Part shown: in pieces, positions 21,501 to 30,617 of the stretch | Numbering within the stretch: position 1 is the first letter of the stretch | Layout of the letters: the number at the start of each line of letters is the position of its first letter | Assembly: GCA_902728285.1 (NCBI GenBank) | Contig: CACVBU010000050.1 | Span: 800,829-864,828, forward strand | Source of the DNA: Clytia hemisphaerica | Lineage: Eukaryota > Cnidaria > Hydrozoa > Leptothecata > Clytiidae | Reading direction: 5' to 3' | DNA length: 64,000 bases | Program-made: the position numbers and the translations under genes | Notes under the pieces: generated by a model | Database searches by the model: none | The model's input: the letters and a program-made list of their open reading frames with translations, nothing else | Told to the model about the DNA's origin: nothing

Positions 21501-24500
21501 ACTGCTTCCCTAATTTTGTGTTCCCTGTTACAAAAAACTATTGCAGATGTTTGGTTTTCTTCGAGAAGAAAGATATCAACTTACTTTTTCTGTCCGTGTG
21601 CTACAGTCAACTCTCTCTAATTCGAACTTCTACTATTTGAATTTTTCTATAATTCGAACTAAAAAATATTGGTCCCCTCAGCTAGAAATTAGTATACTTA
21701 CTACAATTCGAATTATTCTCTAATTCGAAAAAAATTCTTGGTCTTTTGAAGATCGAATTAGAGAGAGTTAACTTTATAATTATTTCAGAAGATGGTTTCT
21801 TGAAAAATCACTTTTCACTGATCACCATAACATTCTTTTCGAAATTTCTAGACTTTGTCATCCTCCATTCCGGACGGATTTGTAGACACCATCTCGTTAC
21901 TTCAAAAGAAGCCCTCTGATTGGTCAGAGTGTGTTTCATCTGCACGAATCAAATTCGAGAAGTACTTTAAACACATGGCGCTCTTTTTGTTACATGCGTT
22001 TCCCTTGGATACCAAAATGCCGGACGGAGGTAAGTTCCATTTTTAGAGGAAGTTTGGTTCAATGTTGAAGAAAAAATTTGTTACAAAGAATCAGAAAAAC
22101 TTTGAGGATGTCAAAATCTACTGTCAATGCAAACTATGTACTGTATTTTAAATATTTTATACACTTTTAGTGTGAAATTAAACATTGCAATAGTGTAATC
22201 ACCAAAGCGAAATTCTTATCAAAATTAACTTTGTAATTTCAGTTTTATATCTACCAAACTTATTGAAATAATTCCGTGTAAAAATTATTTTAATTTCCTA
22301 CAAAATGTAATCTTTCTGAAAACTTTGACCATATAACAGCTTACAGTAAAAACAAGATAAAACTTAATCCGAAAATTAATTTTGCCATGGATCAATATGC
22401 TATCTCTTTCAGCATTATTCTGGCAATCACCGAAGCGTCCTCCAACACCTATCGAATTCAACGCGAGCGATGCGGAACATATGACTTTCATTTTGAGTTG
22501 CGCTCGTCTGACGGCAAATGTGCATGGTATAAAGGTTACTGAAGATGACACGAAAGCTGAATGTGTTTTGAGTATTTTGCAGAACACCCAAGTACCTGAA
22601 TTCGTTCCCAAAAATAAGGTATAGGAAAAATAAAATCACCTCACTTTTTCTGTTTTAGTTGTAAAAGCCCGAAATCTTCAGAGGAGAGGATAGGGAGAGA
22701 AATCTTGTGGTTGACATGTTCATCCACGCAGTTTCTCAGAAATCTTCACGATAAAATGTGTTTTTACCGTCGTCTGTTTAAGTGGCAAAGGCGATATAGA
22801 GCCGTACATCAACTACCGACTTTGTTTTGCGTCGAGTTCACTTACCGTCACCCTCGATATCCTCTGATACATAAACTTATTTTGATAGCTACCACCTTCC
22901 CATCTTCTTTGCTTTTAGAAAATCGAGACTGACGAATCAAAAGAGAAGGAAGATTCCAAGAAACCGCAAGATAACGATGAAGATAAAATCACAAAATTGA
23001 CAAACTTTTTGAAGTCTTCGTCAAATCTGCAAGGTTCTTTTTCCTCTCCTTTAAAACTTATAAAATAATATATTTTACTTAAGCTTACATTCAAAATACT
23101 AATCAAAATACTAATTTTTTGTCATATGAACGTATTCTCTCTTCTGACCACTCGTTAAAGCTTCTTTATAACTCATCTAGAGATTAACCCTTTCTGTGCC
23201 CATGTCGGCATATGCTATTCTACAATGTTCAACTCAAAATTATAGTCCTTGGCTAATACTTCATATATTATTCCGAAAATGAAGTGAAAATCGCTACTTT
23301 TCGCCCATGTCGGCGTTTACCTTTATTTTTTACCTCGGCAAATAAATCGCACCTAAAAAAAAGCGATGGGCAGTTAAAGGGTTAACAATTGTTCAAAAAG
23401 GTCTTGAACCGCTTAAAACTGTCTATTGTGTATATTTCTACCAAATAAACTACGGGAAAGTTCAAGTTCAAGATTTTCGGTGTTACAGTTTTATTTTCTC
23501 TATTTTCTCTACAGCTGGTCATTTGGAAGTTGAACATTTTGAAAAAGATGACGACAGTAATGGACATATTGATTTCATCACATCTGCGTCTGTAAGTAAA
23601 AATTCATTTCACATTCATTTCAACCTCTTCTTTGCAGGACCTGTGTTTTTCTGTGACAGTGATGGTATGGCTTGTTTAGTCCCAGGCTGACTGAGGCACT
23701 TATACCGTCCTCGATTTTGCGAGGCGGAACTGTGGGTTGTTCCAAATCGTTTCAGTCACTTTACCGTCCTCAAAAGTGCAAATACATAATCTCGCTAAAG
23801 AACCGCAAAGTGCGATTTGTCACGGTTAAGCACCATCTCGTGACTGAGTAGTCTGAATCACAGACCTCTACAAAACCGCAGGTAGTATATAAGTATAAGG
23901 AGCACGAATCCGTTAGTGGATGCCACAATCCTTCAAGAAATATTTGAGACGAATGGGAAATTCCCCAGGAAGTTTTGAAACCAAATTCGATTTGTAAGTG
24001 CTCTATAGTAGGTTCGAAGGGTAGAGCTTTAACTTTGAGTTTTAACGCTAAACTTAAGACTTAGGACCTTAGGATCTGAGGATCCAAAAGTTCATAAATG
24101 GTCCAGTAAGGCTCCTAATATAGCCTGGAAGTCTGCCTACCCGTCTCAAATTGAAATATTCGATTAAATTAAAGAGATAGCCCGAAATCGGCTTCTTCAC
24201 CCGAACTTTAAATCTCGAAAAACGTCAAAATAACCGGAATTCTCAATATATTTCTTGAAAGATTGCAGCAACCTAGTGACTGAGATGCTATTTCGCAACT
24301 CTGTGGAGAAGCGTGGAGCTATTTTTAGCAAAACCGCAGGTAGTATATAAGTATAAGGACCACGAATTCGTTAGTGGATGTCAGCAGCCTAGTTACTGAG
24401 ATATTTTTTCACAACTCTCTTGTTGGCCTCTGTGGAGGAGAGTTGAACTATTTCATTAGCATTTGAATAAGTTCAACTAAGTTACGTTGCTTTAGTGCAA

Positions 24501-27500
24501 TGGTTTCTTTCGTTTACCAAAAGAGCACTCCTACGCTCTTGTTTTTAAATGATTTGGTATTACAAAGTTAGTAATAGCCAGGCAGCCGTAACAGCCCATA
24601 AAACGGCAAAATCTTTCAAAAAAGCAAAAAGAAAACACCCGTGGTAGGGGTGGGACATGCTTCCTTTTGACAAGCTTTATGAACTTCTAGAAAGATTTGG
24701 GGTCAATTTTTCGGGATTCAAATCCTTGAACGCCAAGATTAGTTTTTGGTCGAATTATTATTTTCTAGGATGCCTAAGTGGGGGCACCTTTCAAGGGATA
24801 CCATAATGATATTTTAATTCACATTTAAATCAGACATAGCTTAAATATTAAAAATATATAGCATTACTTCTTAGAATTTACGAGCGACCATGTACAATAT
24901 CCCGACAGCGGATCGTTTCAAAACCAAACGAATTGCGGGACGGATTATCCCTGCTATTGCTACTACGACTGCCGCAATAGCGGGATTGGTGAGACGATTA
25001 TTATTATTATTTGTGGACGTAAATCCATCAGATCGAGATACAAATACAGTAGAGTCTCCTTAAGTCGAACCTCTATAACTCGAATGTCTCCTTACTTCGA
25101 ACCTCTATAACTCGAATGTCTTCTCACTTCGAACGGGTTTTATTGTCCCTTGATTATCCCTTCAGTTAGCAATGACATAATAAACCTTACTCCATTTAAC
25201 TCGAAATTTCCACACAACAAATGTGTGTCCCCATGCGTGTTCGAGTTATGGGGTTTCCATTGTACACCATTTCCGCCTTACCAATAATTGTTTTTTGGGT
25301 TCAAATCACTCACGAACTTAAAGTACGTCTCATATTCATAAAACCTAGTTGAAATACTGCTTTATACAGTCATTATTCAAAATCGTAAAGCTCCTTCTCT
25401 CTGAATAAATAAAATTTCTCTGAGTCAAAATATTTTATATTTGATCTTTTTTTTTCCATTTTCCAGGCATCTTTGGAATTACTAAAAATCATTGCTGGAA
25501 GCCCCTTGGAGAACCTAAAGAATTGCTTCTTGAATTTAGCGTTACCGATGATGGTGCTTTCGGAACCTGGTGCCCCTCCCAAAACTAAAATCAAGTATGT
25601 CTATTGGTTTAGAGTAGTTTTATTATTTGCCCAGCATGTTGCTGCCACTGATCTTTATATATCCCTGGACCAAGCTATGTCCGCCATCTTTGATTGGAGT
25701 TTCTTGGGAATTGATACCCGAGAAGAAGCCATTGCAATGTTAAAGATTAACGTCTAGCTCTCTCGATGCATTTTCACCGCTATTGAGTAGTGCCGCCATT
25801 AGGGTACCAATTTCAAAAAAAACTCCGATCAAAATTTTTTGGTTGGCTGGGATTAAGTAACTTGGTCCAGGAATATATAAAGGTCAGTGGTCGCTGCCCG
25901 TGTCTTTTTTTTTGAAGAAGCAGCAGCAATTTGTCAATACTCTTTTTCGACCGTAGCCACCAATTGTCCGCTTTATCCCACTAAAACCGTCCCAGTCCTT
26001 TTTTCGCACATATAGACATTGGAAAAATACGTCAAAACAGGATTGGGACGGTTTTAATGGGATAAAGCGGACAAAAAATGCCCGCGCGACTACGGTCGAA
26101 AAGGTGTATTTAAGTTCATTTTGGAAAAACGGTGCCTTGTACAAATCGTACGCATTGCGAACAAACATTTGATTATTGTTTGAAGATCATTAACACAACA
26201 GGGGGTAACCTAAAAACATATAAATATACTACAAACACTGCAGTTATGAATTTATATAAATTTACATCCGGCCGAACTACTACAAAGAAAATGCAGGGAA
26301 GAAGATATGGTTATTGAAAAAGAAAACTGATTTGAGGGAAATTGTTTCGTTGATATTTTTCATATTTGTGCCACAAGTGCCATCAGATTCCTATTTGTTT
26401 CTTCAAAATGTGTCTAAAAGTGGCAAAAGTGCTTAAATTTCTACTGATCGTTTGTGCCATTCGTTTTCAAAGTGGCAAATTCTCAATCTCCACCAAGCAA
26501 AAAACAAATTTGTTTTGTTTCGCACAGTTTGTGTGAAAAGTGGTAAACAAAATGGCAGCTTTCCACTTTATATTGGCATTTTTGCATTAATTTGATTTTA
26601 ATTTTGCATTAATTATCCGTCGCTGTGTAACTAGAGAATAAATTTATTCAAAGATGGCAGAAGGCATAATTGATGTTGTACCGATTGAAAATGTAATATA
26701 AAGACCCAGAATAAGGCTCTGTTGCCGTCGGAATTTTACCTAAAAGGACCACTATTTCGGACCTGTATTAGAAGGAACGTGGTCTCGTTTTTACACATTG
26801 CCTGATGCAAGTTAGCTGTAGAAGCCACTTTTCACACTTTTTTATAATGTTTCAACTTGATGGTGGTAGAAGTGTGCACAAGGATAAAAATGGCAAAAGT
26901 GTAAGCGAAACAATTTCCCTCTTTGACGAGTCGGCGAACCTGAATGATTCACGAATTTAAATGCAACCAAATTATTTAACCTCTAGCTAATTCATTTTCT
27001 AGTTTAGACGCCGGCCCACTTTTTGCTCTGCCTATTCTAATTGTGAATAAAAGTGGGAAGAAAGTTGACTGTTTAAAGTCAATGCATTGCCCACTTTTGA
27101 CGTCCATGTAATGTCATCTTTCAAATCTTTTCCTAATGGAGATTTAACTGCCAACTTTTTGCACACTTTTTGTACTCTAACAATTAGAATAGGACAGAAA
27201 GTCGGTCGTGTAAAGAGATTAAAGAAAGTAAACTTGAATTTATTTTACCTAATGATATAATAAGATTCTTTTCTCTTTTTCTACCTCAGGGACGGATTAG
27301 AATTCACAATGTGGGACCGTTGGGTTGTCAAGGGCAACGCTAATTACAAACTGCAAGATTTTATCAATCATTTTAAGGTTAATTCCTTTTTTCAACAAAA
27401 TACACATTTTTTTAAGTTTGGTTGTCTTTGAATGGCTACACGCTTTTTTTTAAATAAGAATACACTTTATAAGAATGTCCATGATGAAAATGGCCAACAA

Positions 27501-29220
27501 ATTAAGAATATGGTAAGAATATCACCATCATGGAATTTAGCAACTAAACCTAAGAATGCCATTTTTAATGCATTTTAACCTGTAGATTGCCAATTTCGAT
27601 CTTAACCTGAGAATTTTGTAAGAATATTTTTGGACGATTTTCGCCAAAAGAATATCCATGATGAAATGAAAAAACACCATTCTTATAAAAAGCGTGTAAC
27701 CTTCTGGGCTACATCTGACCTGAACATTGAAGTTTGAAGAGAGAGAGTGAGCGAATGTGATTATCTGACCTAGTTATTCAACGAAAAATAAAAATGAAAG
27801 CGACTGGCTTCTAATGTTTATGTCTATGATTGTCATTTGTTTTACCACGTTCAGATTGATGAAAAATATCAAAACGGTCCAGTCCGCCATTCTGGACAGA
27901 TTCTCTTGAAGAGCTAGACGAGTGAATACGCTCCATGCTCGGAGGTGTGAATGAGAACTGCTTTTACCCACTGACCTTTATATATTCCTGGTCCAAGCTA
28001 TATCCTATCCGCCATCTTTGATCAGAGTTTTTTCTGGAATTTGTACCCAAGAAGAAGCCATTTCAATTTCGTCTAACGACGCTACATCATCAAAAGTATT
28101 CGAGGAAAATTAAATCTAGCACTCTCGATGCATTTTCACCGCTATTGAGTTGTGCCGCCATTAAGTTAAAAAAAACTCCGATCAAAGATTTTTGGTTGGC
28201 CGGGATTGAGTAGCTTGGTCCAGGATATATAAAGGTCAGTGGTTTTACCCGCTTACCGCTTTTTTTTTAATCCTAACAAGGCCGTAACTTGCCTAAATCT
28301 TTAGTATTAAAACTTTCAAGTATATTGTACTGTTCTTTCATAGAAAACACACGATTTGACTGTGAGCATGGTTTGCGAAGGTGTAAAGATGATATACATG
28401 CCAATCATGCCTGGACATTTAAAAAGACCCAAAGAACTGTAAGTATTTTTTTCAAGTAACTCCACAAACATGGGCAGGGGGTTGAACCCACAACCACAAC
28501 CTTGCGAGCCATGGCTTTACAAACACTTCTTCTTGAAGGAAAGGGGATTTTTATCAAAGCAATGTCACGAATATAGAATAGAAACACTTAAATTTGAATG
28601 AGAGAGGATAGCATGGAACAGGAAATATGATACCTTAAAAAAAAGAGGAAAGCGTGACTGCCTCTTCTGATTCCTCTCAACTAGGCAGTATGTGCAGACG
28701 TGTTTAAGTTTGACTAAACGTCTCTTTTATGTCGCTCTTACCTTCCGGAAACTCCGATCCCACTTTCGTTTTTTCGATGCTGGATTTGGAAAGTGTATTT
28801 TAGATTTTCTAGACCACACACTTCACATTTTTCCAAAACATTCTGCAAATTACACGTTGTTTTATAAGAACACGAGGTTCAACTTTGATACAAAACCTTA
28901 GAACAAACTAAAAAGCCCTAGCCTCGGATTTCCGAAATGGTCGATTTAAGTCCCATGAATCAAAGTGAATAAAGTTTGCATATTTAAGAATATTTTAAGA
29001 ACATTTTAAGAACATTGAATACTGAGAATAACGAAAAATAAGAATTTGGATTAGCTTTTTCAGATATATAAAAAACACTTGTTTTCAATTTTCTAGAATG
29101 ACAAAGTTATTGAAACCAAAAGCAGGAGTTGAGTACACTGATTTGATCATTGGTTTTCAATCTGATGATGCAGAAGCGGATGAAGACCTTCCTGCTCCTC
29201 CTGTCCGATATTTCTATTAA
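9562..29220 (+). CDS. UBA6: UBA6-type ubiquitin-activating enzyme E1, last 19 exons (5' end missing)
   Basis: E1 enzymes adenylate ubiquitin (UBA6 also FAT10 in vertebrates), carry it as a thioester and pass it to E2s. Exons: 9562-9684, 10470-11100, 12498-12727, 16091-16139, 16422-16451, 17270-17375, 17751-17817, 18546-18584, 20334-20423, 21325-21405, 21852-22029, 22413-22618, 22919-23033, 23515-23591, 24875-24988, 25467-25594, 27290-27377, 28344-28438, 29097-29220. All introns are GT-AG, phases match throughout, and the total is 857 codons including the stop. Visible parts: end of the inactive adenylation domain (FCDFG), active adenylation domain ([22 protein letters not shown]), catalytic cysteine in [22 protein letters not shown] and FKTKRIAG, and C-terminal ubiquitin-fold domain ending PPVRYFY. 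GHIDFIT and RFKTKRIAG favour UBA6 over UBA1. Human UBA6 has about 1050 residues, so roughly 190 are missing upstream. Introns are loaded with repeats, but all seen exons are intact. Confidence 0.93.
10470..11100 (+). CDS. UBA6: UBA6 exon with end of N-terminal adenylation region and first catalytic half-domain
   Basis: Largest exon of the gene (631 bases, phase 0 to 1). It follows a GATTTTTAG acceptor and ends GAAG|GTGATT. It encodes the segment from LQTGD...LREIKGM through the YGPYTHGG loop to the helix [14 protein letters not shown], which corresponds to the human UBA6 region just before the active adenylation domain. A SINE with a 19-bp target duplication starts 12 bases after its donor site. 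The internal ATG at 10557 is not a start codon, because conserved sequence continues upstream of it. Confidence 0.92.
11134..11390 (+). mobile_element. tRNA-derived SINE with 19-bp target-site duplication
   Basis: Box A-like TAGCATAAAGGTAGAG and a strong box B GGTTCGATCCCC mark an RNA polymerase III promoter from a tRNA. The roughly 190-base body contains CTACCTTCGGGTAGAC and CTTCGGGTCGCC stem-loops. It is flanked by direct copies of ACACCCTTTTTTATATATA (11113-11131 and 11391-11409), a target duplication made on insertion. The target was the left end of a family A-like miniature element. A second copy is at 46268-46510. Confidence 0.85.
11391..11700. mobile_element. Family A-like miniature elements interrupted by the SINE
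   Basis: After the SINE, ATATATAAGAACAATTTTAT starts the rest of a family A-type element with GAGGCTGAAAATTGGCC. A second start (ACACGTTTTTTATAAGATT) near 11595 repeats the same GAGG(C/T)TGAAAATTGGCC block. This indicates two adjacent or partly duplicated copies. The related sequence at 28851-29070 has the same GAACACGAGGTT start. Confidence 0.55.
12121..12388. mobile_element. Miniature element, family B, complete copy
   Basis: Starts TACGCTTTTTTTTTATAAG and ends CCTTATAAAAAAAGCGTGTA. Interior landmarks are GGTGTTTTTTCATTTCATC, CTAAATTCCATGATGGTG and TCATCATGGGCATTC. About 268 bp; lies in the UBA6 intron, ending 109 bases before the 12498 exon. Confidence 0.75.
12498..12727 (+). CDS. UBA6: UBA6 exon with the ATP-binding motif of the active adenylation domain
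   Basis: Acceptor TTTACAG, donor CAG|GTATTT. Encodes the nucleotide-binding loop [13 protein letters not shown] and the [19 protein letters not shown] segment, whose acidic residue, asparagine and arginines contact ATP-Mg and the ubiquitin C terminus in E1 structures. All these residues are present, so the enzyme looks catalytically competent. Confidence 0.93.
13432..13612. mobile_element. Pogo/Tigger-like miniature element
   Basis: Begins TACAGTAGAGCCTCGATAAC (TA then CAGTAGA...), runs through CTCGAACC, CTAGAACAAGTTGGTTC and ends with CGAGTTATGGAAACTCCAT, the partly degraded inverse. CAGT-starting termini flanked by TA are typical of pogo-type Tc1/mariner elements. Relatives lie at 16460, 20609, 21600, 25045 and 49970. 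Confidence 0.6.
13840..14130. other. CpG-rich island inside a UBA6 intron
   Basis: Unlike the surrounding AT-rich, CpG-poor intron, this stretch is dense in CpG (GCGTGCGCTCTTTCGCGAGC, GGCGGCGGTTG, TCGATACGGTGGACG) and contains the palindrome TGTGGTTTAGATCCACAC. No long frame crosses it. It may be the 5' part of a retroelement or a buried promoter; the sequence does not decide. Confidence 0.4.
14155..14760. repeat. Tandem array, about 124-bp unit, five copies
   Basis: The block CTTATAAGCATATACTTTAT begins at 14167, 14291, 14416, 14541 and 14665, a period of 124-125 bases. Each unit continues with AATAACTCTTGATAGA, CCTTTCGGTAATTAGTTCTT and AAACAAGGGATGG. The first four are nearly identical; the last diverges after about 60 bases. 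Each unit begins with the imperfect palindrome CTTATAAGCATATACTTTATAAG. Located in the UBA6 intron between the exons at 12498 and 16091. Confidence 0.9.
15388..15580. mobile_element. CCAGCTGG-type inverted-repeat element carrying a nested retroelement tail
   Basis: Left end CTAGCTGGCACACAACATCG and right end AACGTTGTGTGCCATCTGG are inverted copies. The two arms are split by about 85 bases (15451-15538) starting with (TAAG)n and matching, in reverse, the 3' end of the truncated retroelement at 42664-42745. So a 5'-truncated retroelement, minus orientation, inserted into the miniature element. Relatives: 29405, 50677 and 63537. Confidence 0.75.
17483..17580 (+). repeat. tRNA-like fragment, possible SINE head
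   Basis: TTTGGCCAAGTGGTCTAGG resembles the D-arm/box A of a serine or leucine tRNA. The following sequence does not fold into a credible anticodon arm, and no good box B follows within tRNA distance. I read it as a decayed tRNA-derived element rather than a working tRNA. Confidence 0.35.
18893..20218. repeat. 19-bp minisatellite, about 65 copies
   Basis: Unit GACTCTCGGCTAGTTGGCA with variants GGCTAGTTTGCA, GGCTAGTTTGTA and GACTAGTTGGCA. Local deletions and partial units are common in places (19080-19140, 19240-19300, 19480-19590, 19880-19970). It occupies nearly the whole intron between the 18546 and 20334 UBA6 exons. Variant types alternate in blocks, which suggests higher-order expansion. 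Confidence 0.95.
20334..20423 (+). CDS. UBA6: UBA6 exon carrying the catalytic cysteine
   Basis: A 90-base phase-0 exon after a TTTCTAG acceptor, ending AAG|GTACCT. Encodes PYCTLKSFP followed by [11 protein letters not shown]. The cysteine aligns with the thioester-forming residue of E1 enzymes. The exon lies about 115 bases after the 19-bp minisatellite that fills the preceding intron. Confidence 0.93.
20609..21002. mobile_element. Pogo-like element with a nested dispersed repeat
   Basis: Ends TAGTGGAGTCTTTTTAACTC and GAATTATGGAGACTCCACTG are inverted copies of the CAGT(A/G)GAGTCTCC terminus. The middle (about 20745-20940) is a separate dispersed repeat (GACAGTGTCTTCCTATTG ... GCAAACGATATCACTCTTAT) also present at 41405-41620 and, reversed, at 54560-54740. 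Confidence 0.6.
21044..21243. mobile_element. Foldback element with long arms (CACGAACATCACTTGCCTCG type)
   Basis: Left arm GACCTTTTCAGAAATTACGT...CGAACATCACTTGCCTCG and right arm CGAGGCAAGTGATGTTCG...CATGAAAAGGTC form arms of 45-50 bases around a loop. A shorter copy with the same arms lies at 48758-48895 in a MORN1 intron. Confidence 0.8.
23880..24400. repeat. Composite dispersed repeat in UBA6 intron
   Basis: Two copies of the block AACCGCAGGTAGTATATAAG ... CACGAAT(C/T)CGTTAGTGGATG (23875-23920 and 24330-24380) bracket sequence that is also found at 55655-55850 (GACCTTAGGATCTGAGGATC, ATATAGCCTGGAAG, CCCGAACTTTAAATCT). This suggests an element of about 500 bp with repeated ends. Confidence 0.5.
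25045..25264. mobile_element. Pogo/Tigger-like miniature element
   Basis: Begins TACAGTAGAGTCTCCTTAAG and ends with GTTCGAGTTATGGGGTTTCC...TGTA. The CTCTATAACTCGAATGTCTC block is directly repeated near the left end. About 220 bp, in the UBA6 intron before the 25467 exon. Confidence 0.65.
25646..25889. mobile_element. CACTG-type miniature element
   Basis: Left end CACTGATCTTTATATATCCC and right end GGAATATATAAAGGTCAGTG are inverted. The interior carries ATGTCCGCCATCTTTGAT, CTCGATGCATTTTCACCGC and TGCCGCCATTAGGG, which are conserved in five copies in this window (also 27969, 32028, 57032, 58620). It begins about 50 bases after the UBA6 exon ending at 25594. Confidence 0.85.
25942..26103. mobile_element. 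Foldback element (TTTTTCGACCGTAG arms)
   Basis: Arms CTTTTTCGACCGTAG/CTACGGTCGAAAAGG, continued inward by TGTCCGCTTTATCCCACTAA and its reverse complement with ACCGTCCCA. The loop is about 45 bases. No coding capacity. Confidence 0.75.
26334..26921. mobile_element. 588-bp element with 16-bp perfect inverted termini
   Basis: Starts GAGGGAAATTGTTTCG and ends CGAAACAATTTCCCTC. The interior repeats AGTGGCAAA(A/T) and GTGCCA motifs. No frame of interest. Lies in the UBA6 intron between the exons at 25467 and 27290. Confidence 0.7.
27439..27700. mobile_element. Miniature element, family B, inverted relative to 12121
   Basis: Begins ACACGCTTTTTTTTAAATAA and ends CCATTCTTATAAAAAGCGTGTAA. Shares AATGTCCATGATGAAAATGG and CATCATGGAATTTAGCAAC with the reverse complement of the 12121 copy. 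Confidence 0.75.
27969..28238. mobile_element. CACTG-type miniature element
   Basis: Left CACTGACCTTTATATATTCC, right CAGGATATATAAAGGTCAGTG-type terminus. Contains the same GCCGCCATTAAG and CGATGCATTTTCACCGC landmarks as 25646-25889. In the penultimate-but-one UBA6 intron. Confidence 0.8.
28467..28530 (-). repeat. SINE remnant (box B region only)
   Basis: On the minus strand it reads CTCGCAAGGTTGTGG then GGGTTCAACCCCCTG, matching the box B region and preceding bases of the SINEs at 11134 and 46268. Box A and the body are not recognisable. Confidence 0.5.
29097..29220 (+). CDS. UBA6: UBA6 terminal coding exon
   Basis: Acceptor TTTTCTAG; frame closes at TAA 29218-29220. It encodes the end of the ubiquitin-fold domain, with the acidic [10 protein letters not shown] stretch and the PPVRYFY tail typical of E1 C termini. 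A perfect-arm hairpin lies 47 bases after the stop, inside the expected 3' UTR. Confidence 0.93.
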
Positions 29221-29266
29221 AAACACAAGTGTCCGAAAATAGGTCACCATTCATGGGATACATACC

Positions 29267-29351
29267 TTATCGGCCAAAACTTAGTCGGCCCTAATTTTAG
29301 TCACCAAGCCAAAATTTAGTCACTTGGAGCCGACTAAGTTTTGGCCGATAA
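29267..29351. repeat. 85-base hairpin in the UBA6 3' UTR region
   Basis: TTATCGGCCAAAACTTAGTC at the left is matched by a perfect reverse complement at the right (arms about 27 bases through GGC). The loop contains two ATTTAGTCAC/TTTTAGTCAC copies. It starts 47 bases after the UBA6 stop, so it would be transcribed if the 3' UTR is longer than about 130 bases. Confidence 0.75.
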
Positions 29352-29579
29352 CATATATAATAGTTCTTTTATATTTCTGTAATGTATTTTTGAATTTTTT
29401 CTATTTGGCAAACAACATTGCTCACAACCGTCCAAATAATGTTAAATGAACGTTGAAACGACATTGTGTGACAGCTAGGATAGTACTCTTCTAGAATCTT
29501 CTAATCATTAATAAGCATAAAATGGCATTTTATTATAATTGCGTGGTATCAAGTATTCAAGCAAATGACTGGATACACA

Positions 29580-29909
29580 TACACGCTTTTTTTTATAAGA
29601 ATATTCTTTATAGGAATGTCCCTGATGAAAATGGCCAAAAGATTAAGAATAATGCTAAGAATATCACCATCAATTTTTCTACCAATCTAAGAATGTCATT
29701 TTTAGGGCATTTTCAATTATAAATTGTCAATTAACCCCAAGTAAGGCTCACTCCTTTCACAAAAATGACATTTTATGCTTGAGACGTATGTAATCAATTT
29801 TAAATCTAGTCTGAATTAGGATCCTAACCTAGGAATGCTGTAAGAATATTTTAGGATGATTTTTCCAAAAAAGTCAAGAATATCCATGATAAAAAAAAGC
29901 GTGTAAACA
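29580..29909. mobile_element. Miniature element, family B
   Basis: Starts TACACGCTTTTTTTTATAAG and ends with a run of A then GCGTGTAAA. Carries GAATGTCCCTGATGAAAATG and the region with CTTGAGACGTATGTAAT seen only in the 7630 copy, so these two form a subfamily. Lies between UBA6 and MORN1. Confidence 0.7.
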
Positions 29910-30520
29910 AATATAAGGTCAGACTTCCACAATCCTTAGAATTTACAGTTTTTACAGAAACAGAGTTTTAGTGTCGTGGAAATCAGTGATAGTCTTCGAC
30001 GGATTAAAAGATTTGTACCCAATGAAATATTTTTCGGGCTATAAAAACTACAGTAGCGTTGTTTTTGAATCTTAGATATTAAATATCATTATTTCTTATT
30101 TTTATAGTAGTTTAACAAATTGTTCGGTTTTTTTTTGTTGGAAAGATTGAAGACATTTTTCGCTGATTGTTTCTTCTTTATCTGGGCTGAAATCCTTGAT
30201 TCATAAACATTCGGCTCAAGAAAATCAGTTCTGGCAAATTACAGGTTAAATAAGCTCTTTTTTGGAGCTATTTATTGTGGAAAATTATAAAAAACTTCAA
30301 TTTCGTGAGAACTTATTTTGAGCAAGGTAGCAATTTTGTAAATCTTGTCGATAACTTATCATGGAGAATTTTGGCAAGATGCGGAAAATCTGATTTTCTT
30401 AAAGGTTGCTTTTAGCTCCCCTGTAAAACAACAAACGTTAGAAGTCCACTAATTCGTTCCCTATCTACTGATCCAAAGTTGATCTACTATATAAATAATT
30501 TTATTTTTTGTATATTTCAG

Positions 30521-30617
30521 ATTTAAACTAAATACGAACACAAAATATAGTGAAAATATCATAAACAAATAAACGAAAACTGAAATGAAACAAAACATTT
30601 AAAAGATACAACAAGTC
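30521..30617 (+). other. MORN1: Probable MORN1 5' UTR
   Basis: A good acceptor (TTTTTGTATATTTCAG at 30505-30520) precedes 97 AT-rich bases leading to the MORN1 ATG. That suggests either a 5' UTR intron or a splice-leader acceptor. A tiny upstream frame (ATG at 30583, five codons then TAA) lies 35 bases before the start codon. Confidence 0.4.

Noticed and set aside
9562..29220. UBA1 rather than UBA6
   Set aside because: Diagnostic segments ([28 protein letters not shown]) are closer to UBA6 as I know it; a full alignment would settle it.
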